From a virus, in IMG/VR virus record IMGVR_UViG_3300017598_000745, positions 1-21,150 of that record: a stretch of DNA of 21,150 nt, one strand, 5' to 3'. A program made the position numbers and the translations under genes. Positions 16,901-21,150 of the stretch are shown here, in pieces. Under the pieces are notes generated by a model. The model was not told the origin of the DNA. It saw only the letters and a program-made list of their open reading frames with translations, and did not search any database. Positions within the stretch are counted from its first letter, which is position 1; every line of letters starts with the position of its first letter.

Positions 16901-19900
16901 CAACGAAGGAAGAGACAAAACCTTTATCCACCGAACTCCGCACCAAAACCGGCAAACCCTTCAAGACGGAAAAGTCGGCCAGGTTTCACCTTAAAACCTC
17001 TAAGAAATCAGAGTTTGACTATGACCTGATTAAAGAAGATAAGGGGTATATCTGGAGAGAGAAAGCCGAGAAACCAACCCCTTCCCAAAAGCTGCTCCTT
17101 GAAGATGAAAAAGCCGCTGATAGAAGGCGGGTGTTGGCAGAGGGAGCTAAGAACATCAGGATAGCCATAATGCACTCTGGCCGTCTAAGACGTTCGGACA
17201 AGAGCTTTAAGGGTGAGTTTAGGGATGCTTTAAAAGGTCCCGGGTCGTGGCCTCTCTGGATGTTCAGGAAAGATGGTTTATCCTTTGATGAGATGGTATC
17301 GGCCATGATTGAAGCCAAGTGGCTTCCAGAGGGTGCTACGGAACAAGACTTGATGGATGCCATAGAACAGAACATTACACAGAGGATATCCGGGGAAGGT
17401 ACACGAGAATATCTTAACAAGAAGATACAAGAAGAGATAGACTTATACAAGGATTTAGAACGTCAAGCGGGGGTGTCAAAAAATGACATTGCAAAAGCTG
17501 AAAGAGATGGCATACAAGCTGCAAATGAGGAAGCTAAGAAAAGAAAGGATAGCCGAGATCCAATCGATAAAGAAGGGTTTGATTGGGGAGCCGGGGAATG
17601 GACAAAAGAAGAACCGACCTTCAAGCTAACCCCTGAAGAACCTACCACACATGAGAAAGCCGCCCTTCTTGAAAAAGAAGGTGTGGTTAAACGTCCCAAG
17701 AAACAATCTTCCAAAAATGTATTCCCATCTGGTGAAGGGATAAAGACTGTCCCAGGCAAACAAAAGAAATTGTTTGGCCCTGAAAAGGGCGAGACTTTGG
17801 ATTTGTTTGACCAACCTACTACCCGCAAGTCTGTAGTTCCCACAGAAAAAGACTTAATTGCATATCATAATACCACTGAAACCGAGTTATTGTCAGCCTT
17901 AGAAAGTGGTGGTTTAGCCGTACCCTCCATCGCAATCACTCAAAAAGACATCCAATTTGACAAATACGGTGAGGTTACATTGGTAGGCAGAAAAGAATTG
18001 ATTGACCCTGCTGAATACGGGAATCGTGTTTTTGACTCAGATATATATTCCCCCCGCGTACCTGGTAAGGAATGGAATGTAAACAGGAAAGAGGGTAATG
18101 AGGTATTTGAACGCTTTGAGCCTGTCATGGATGAGGTAGATGAGTCTAAGTGGTTGTTTCAGAACGATTATGAAAAAGGGAAAGATTCATTTATTGACTA
18201 TGCTGATCGGTCTTCAGCCTTAAAGGTTGCTTTTTTAAGAGATCAGGGTGTCCCGGTTAGGATTCCGAGAAAACCAGTTTCGCTTCGGTTTGCGTTTTCT
18301 GACACAAAAGCGGTTTCGGACTACCTAAAGTCGCATGGAGGAAACATCCACAATATTGATTTCCAGAGTAAAGAGCATGAGGATTTGTCAAGAGTAGTTG
18401 AAGAAGGGATAAAAGAATATACTGAGAAACAATACCCTGGAAGGCGAAGCCTGGAAACAATATCCCAACGCTTAAAAGAAATGAACTTTGGAGAAGATGG
18501 ATTCCTTCATTACAATCTTTTAAGCCAACTTGGAGACGATGTTAAAACAGTCAAAGACAGACCAACAGAGGTAGATAAACGCAAATTAGAAAGCAGGGTT
18601 AAGGGAAAATTCACTAAAAAACTCTCAGCTCAATACTTAGATTGGGTCAATAAAATTGCAGATCCGATGTATGGTGATCCATACCTTAAACTTGGAAGAA
18701 AGAAAGTCCCTTACACCCTTGATAATATCGTTCAAGCGATTAAGAATGAGGGGTTGAAAGCCAAGGAAAAGACTATAGTTTTTGGTCCTGGTTCTGCTCG
18801 GGCTACTGCTGCTGAAGAAATTAGGTCAATTAAGGGGTTGCACAAACGAAAAGGCAGGCTGGTTTCAGGAGAAGAAGTATCTAAAGCAAAAGAATTGCAG
18901 GAAAAGGAACGAGAGGCTTTTACAGATCAGCTAATCAATAAATATAAATATAAGAATTGGCGCGGTGATGTTGACGTATGGAATGCTCTTGACGACGCCA
19001 TGAGATCTATAGGGAAGTTTCTATCTGGTAAAAATCGTTCTGTACAAAGGATGCAAAGCATTCTGAATCGACATGGATTTGAAAATGTAGGTGATACATT
19101 AGCCAGAAAAGGTATCCGTTTCGCTAACATACTTATTGATACCCCTACCCAGTATTTTGAAGCTAAACCCCGAAGGGCCGTTGATTTTAGTGAATTTACG
19201 GGAGCTGTTGTACCCACTACGGCAAGCAAGAAGCTAAAAGCGGCACTTACTAAAACAGGGTTGCAGGTCAGGACATATAAAAAATATGATGCAGAGAGTA
19301 GGCATAAAGCTGTGGCAGGGTTTCATAAGAAACCTGGGGTGTTATTTGCTACAGGAACAAAGACCCCCAAAGGCCTCCCATACAACACCGTCAGCGACAT
19401 CGTAGCCTCCATCTACTCCAAGCTCACCATGCCGGACGTTTCCGTTCGTGTTCTCCCTGATGTAGCCAACCTCGGACCTAAGAGAATTGACAGGTTCGGG
19501 ATTGACCCGGAAAAGCAGATGGTCAGGGGCGTATTCACCCAAGAAAACGGTAAGCCTGTTATCTACGTTTTCGCTAACGCCATGAACAGCAAGAAAGACG
19601 TGGTAAACGTGGCATTAGAAGAAGTTTTTCACTACGGCCTGTTTAAAGCATTGGGTCCCAAATATAATCTTGAACTAAGCCCAATCTACAAAAAGCATGA
19701 AAAGGCTATTAAGGACGCTCTTGGCGCTGATTACGATATTGACTTAAGGACTGTCGAAGGCCGCGCGGAGGCTGTAGATGAATGGCTTGTAAAATCCCTT
19801 GCTAAAGACCCTGATTCCGTCCCTGGCAGCGTGTGGTCTAAAATCATAGCTGCGGTTAAGAGGTTCCTGAGAAACGCAGGGGTGAAGGTCTCATACAGTG

Positions 19901-21150
19901 AGGGGGAGCTTAAACGCCTGATTGAAGATACGTTGACGAAAAAGCAACCGGATATTGGACAACTACCCACCAAAACTGCAAAAGGTGTCCCAATTAGATA
20001 TGTTCCGAAAAAGACTCTTGCTCCTGCATTTGGATTTTATGACCCAAAAGCGAATGAGATTTATGTGAGGGAAGATTTACCAAAGGCTGTAAAACGTTTC
20101 GTAACACAACATGAGATATATCATTCAACTGATGAAAACTTAAATAAGAAACTCACTTCTGAAATAAAAGCTAACTTCTTCCCTGGGATTAAAGACCCTA
20201 TTGGATTATTGAAAACAGTTGTAGCAAGCATGACACCTGAACGTTTGAAGTTTTACACAGGTGTTGGGACAGGCGACCCCACCCAAATCAAATCCATCTA
20301 CAATCAAGGCACATTCGACCCTCAGAACCCGGATATACGGTTCCAAGTCAGTGCCTACCAGGGGGGTCCCGCTGAGGTAGTAGGCGGGTATAAGGATGAG
20401 TTTATAGGTACGGGTGCAACGGGGGCGGCTTTCGGGTATGGGCATTATTTTTCGAGCTTGGAAGAAGTTGGAAGGGCGTATGCTCAAATAGCTGAAGACC
20501 GGCGCCAAGAGAAAATTAATGATGAAGTTGCCGCCAAATTAATTTCTAAACTAATCCCCTTGCGAGACAAAAAAACGATTACTGAAGATGCCTACCAGGA
20601 CGCTTTAGGCGATGCAGAAGTCCCTCATTTATGGGATCAACTAAAGAAATATCCATTTGACCTTGATGTTAATACTATTGTTGATTCTGTAGTTGATAAA
20701 TATAAAGGAAAACCGATTCGCCACCTCCATAAAGTTACACTCCACAAAGGCAAATCTCCGTCAGAATATAAGTGGTTGGATTGGGATAAGAAAGTCCCTG
20801 CAAAGGGTCTTGATAGGCTGATAGCTGAAGCAGAAAAGGAATCGAAAACTGATAAAGACATCCTTGAGCTTGTTCGAGAGCTTAATATGTCAAAGCAAAC
20901 TGGTGTCGATGGCGAAACCCTCTACAAGCGTATTTCCAGTGTCTTTGGTGAGATACGGAATAGGATAAATAAAGAAGAGGGCAGGATGTACTCGACATCT
21001 GGGCAGTCGTTTTATAATAGGGGTGCCTCCGCCTTCCTTCTCCGTGCAGGCATAGACGGTATCCGCTATCCTGCCGGTTCACTGTCCGGGATGAAAGATA
21101 AGGGTGCAAAGAATTATGTCGTATTTGACCCTAAAGCTATCACTATCGAG
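13906..21150 (+). CDS. Giant polyvalent phage protein (metallopeptidase-like and ADP-ribosyltransferase-like domains), open at window end
   Basis: 2415 codons without a stop, read through to the last base; AGGA lies six bases upstream of the ATG. In order: a Trp/Gly/Ala-rich hydrophobic region (about 111-310, including WWVYNIADTIPWLMASIIPG, then LAEGTTEALEEPSEE); charged Lys/Glu/Pro linkers; a GPIVLYKEKG...GKWQITSFDERGFIGDT module (about 800-855); a KTGKPFKTEKSARFHL module (about 1006-1050); a helical module (about 1070-1170); possible clamp-binding motifs (1286-1301); a large domain from about 1318 to 1790 with YHNTT, GGLAVPSIAI and YFEAKPRRAV; a zincin-like domain with EEVFH (1905-1909); a second with HEIYH (2069-2073); and an ADP-ribosyltransferase-like domain (about 2147-2415; IGTGATGAAFGYGHYF, AGIDGIRYP, NYVVFD). 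These are hallmarks of phage polyvalent proteins thought to be injected with DNA to act on the host. Activity is untested. Confidence 0.9.
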   Translation, partial: MPIFPSLEPESKSPSYDELRKQLSAQGLDLVPVEEPADNDGVFESLGKGITHGTLGLGRSIGSGVQWLGNRLGSETISDLGEDAAGYWGKLQEGFEPSKDIQGTLWEKPELLADLSWWVYNIADTIPWLMASIIPGIGAAKYIKIAGKAVQLTPQAIARIAHYGAALTGGATAGSLEGAQTYEEVLKQTGDEKKAARAGEMMAGFAAGLNAIGVSKILGKAGSGLAGKAKKAGIGFLAEGTTEALEEPSEEIAKGVSLGLSAGQTAANAATALRDRGLTVFPIAGVAGAGASVMTNITEPPKRQKKTKSPEMDALVNLLKQKDLSREALESMRKDLKDDSPAAQEIDKILSLLPEKEGKGVKVEPEKEGKPIELTEEMVKETPHAEEIRKKAEKPSEEKGDEGEEGRRLRLRDVEKDRVEAEKEEEIKEPPEVKEPWEMSLVEYAKSKLPKEQADQITDESQAKSFRGQYIKDMKGWIAANKTVPSEVLKDYPDLQPPPEITKPIPPEAVKSTTKEGPITWLEKPWELPESEATAYIKNLEEGKKGDLIKFAKTWVDENGNWHMPGDTLEQQLKGRSEKDIVEFIKWAQSQSRHVERFAASPAATELRVRGVPVDTIKWQQENLREAVKSTTIDEGKKPTTAMPKKEKPSEEAKVAPAKGEVGVVESELEPLTLEEIEATTKANAIAETKDLIERELRLNGESPVVEALRKGLDVLEKQAKPILQPPPKEAKKEKPSPEPEKPIVEPVKEAKKPIVTEFRQLLTDLKKEQGEKAYFDDRLKGPRERESQEVLDAYRKQHPKGPIVLYKEKGDRGVMITRSSKKPGKWQITSFDERGFIGDTLADTEEAAIGEAYREGNRIPDPERAEKQMVSEGFRKGIIETEKVQAEWQEKAKQFKAKKPITEGVRNRIYNRLNLALLAAERSGMAPGVELPASMVEDLRKDARIMADLIADEYAEKKGAGAIWLSKKLKEDIWLMELQDKAIEIQRQEKQPGIKVAPTKEETKPLSTELRTKTGKPFKTEKSARFHLKTSKKSEFDYDLIKEDKGYIWREKAEKPTPSQKLLLEDEKAADRRRVLAEGAKNIRIAIMHSGRLRRSDKSFKGEFRDALKGPGSWPLWMFRKDGLSFDEMVSAMIEAKWLPEGATEQDLMDAIEQNITQRISGEGTREYLNKKIQEEIDLYKDLERQAGVSKNDIAKAERDGIQAANEEAKKRKDSRDPIDKEGFDWGAGEWTKEEPTFKLTPEEPTTHEKAALLEKEGVVKRPKKQSSKNVFPSGEGIKTVPGKQKKLFGPEKGETLDLFDQPTTRKSVVPTEKDLIAYHNTTETELLSALESGGLAVPSIAITQKDIQFDKYGEVTLVGRKELIDPAEYGNRVFDSDIYSPRVPGKEWNVNRKEGNEVFERFEPVMDEVDESKWLFQNDYEKGKDSFIDYADRSSALKVAFLRDQGVPVRIPRKPVSLRFAFSDTKAVSDYLKSHGGNIHNIDFQSKEHEDLSRVVEEGIKEYTEKQYPGRRSLETISQRLKEMNFGEDGFLHYNLLSQLGDDVKTVKDRPTEVDKRKLESRVKGKFTKKLSAQYLDWVNKIADPMYGDPYLKLGRKKVPYTLDNIVQAIKNEGLKAKEKTIVFGPGSARATAAEEIRSIKGLHKRKGRLVSGEEVSKAKELQEKEREAFTDQLINKYKYKNWRGDVDVWNALDDAMRSIGKFLSGKNRSVQRMQSILNRHGFENVGDTLARKGIRFANILIDTPTQYFEAKPRRAVDFSEFTGAVVPTTASKKLKAALTKTGLQVRTYKKYDAESRHKAVAGFHKKPGVLFATGTKTPKGLPYNTVSDIVASIYSKLTMPDVSVRVLPDVANLGPKRIDRFGIDPEKQMVRGVFTQENGKPVIYVFANAMNSKKDVVNVALEEVFHYGLFKALGPKYNLELSPIYKKHEKAIKDALGADYDIDLRTVEGRAEAVDEWLVKSLAKDPDSVPGSVWSKIIAAVKRFLRNAGVKVSYSEGELKRLIEDTLTKKQPDIGQLPTKTAKGVPIRYVPKKTLAPAFGFYDPKANEIYVREDLPKAVKRFVTQHEIYHSTDENLNKKLTSEIKANFFPGIKDPIGLLKTVVASMTPERLKFYTGVGTGDPTQIKSIYNQGTFDPQNPDIRFQVSAYQGGPAEVVGGYKDEFIGTGATGAAFGYGHYFSSLEEVGRAYAQIAEDRRQEKINDEVAAKLISKLIPLRDKKTITEDAYQDALGDAEVPHLWDQLKKYPFDLDVNTIVDSVVDKYKGKPIRHLHKVTLHKGKSPSEYKWLDWDKKVPAKGLDRLIAEAEKESKTDKDILELVRELNMSKQTGVDGETLYKRISSVFGEIRNRINKEEGRMYSTSGQSFYNRGASAFLLRAGIDGIRYPAGSLSGMKDKGAKNYVVFDPKAITIE
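15426..15448 (+). repeat. Direct repeat in polyvalent gene linker, copy 1
   Basis: 23 bases identical to 15780-15802, encoding EAVKSTT. The two copies are 354 bases (118 codons) apart and frame one small Trp-rich module. They lie in linkers, as expected if a module was inserted or duplicated through short homology. Confidence 0.9.
15780..15802 (+). repeat. Direct repeat in polyvalent gene linker, copy 2
   Basis: Identical to 15426-15448. After it the sequence turns into a Lys/Pro/Glu-rich linker. Confidence 0.9.
15838..16116 (+). repeat. Second linker repeat pair, KKEKPS
   Basis: 18 identical bases at 15838-15855 and 16099-16116, encoding KKEKPS, 261 bases (87 codons) apart. They flank a helical segment (EEIEATTKANAIAETKDLIE) that stands alone between linkers. 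Confidence 0.85.
16154..16611 (+). repeat. Third linker repeat pair, AKKPI
   Basis: 17 identical bases at 16154-16170 and 16595-16611, encoding AKKPI in both copies, 441 bases (147 codons) apart. They bracket the module with GKWQITSFDERGF. Confidence 0.85.

Noticed and set aside
13906-21150. Tape measure protein
   Set aside because: The length would fit, but the sequence is a string of distinct domains with HEIYH and ART motifs, not long repetitive helices, and the neighbours fit a short-tailed phage.
1-21150. Terminators, promoters, RNA genes or CRISPR arrays
   Set aside because: No gap between genes exceeds 16 bases, and I found no stem-loop followed by a T run, no tRNA-like fold and no regularly spaced identical repeats.

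Overview
The window reads as the late structural module of a tailed bacteriophage or prophage, most like a short-tailed (podovirus-type) virion. All 13 genes are on the + strand. They are packed with overlaps of 1 to 23 bases or gaps of at most 16 bases, and most have a visible Shine-Dalgarno sequence. I see no RNA gene, integrase, terminator, CRISPR array or insertion sequence. Two proteins carry classical Sec signal peptides and the ribosome binding sites are AGGAG-like, which suggests a Gram-negative host. The sequence does not fix the host further, nor whether the phage is lytic or integrated.

Layout: 1-1317 holds two adaptor/tail-connector proteins, the first cut by the window start. 1321-6580 is a receptor-binding block: a small fibre-associated protein, a 1257-residue mosaic fibre with an N-terminal signal peptide, a 77-residue exported partner, and a short fibre with a phage tail collar domain. 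6588-10379 is a 1263-residue tail hub of the family found in many podovirus-like phages, swollen by several families of bead repeats and a carbohydrate-binding-like module. 10372-11158 holds a small conserved protein and a GNAT-like protein. 11155-13894 holds three proteins in the positions of internal (DNA-ejection) virion proteins, one ending in a peptidase S74 intramolecular chaperone.

The most notable element is 13906-21150: one uninterrupted frame of 2415 codons that is still open at the window edge. It is a giant polyvalent protein. In order it has a Gly/Ala-rich membrane-like N-terminal region, charged linkers with duplicated DNA segments, several small polyvalent-protein modules, possible sliding-clamp-binding motifs, a large domain with a PSIAIT core motif, a zincin-like domain with a substituted HExxH motif (EEVFH), a second metallopeptidase-like domain with intact HEIYH, and an ADP-ribosyltransferase-like domain with Gln where His is expected.

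From its position just after the ejection-protein genes, I infer that this chain is packaged and injected with the DNA to act on host factors early in infection. No function here has been tested; domain calls rest on motif recognition alone.
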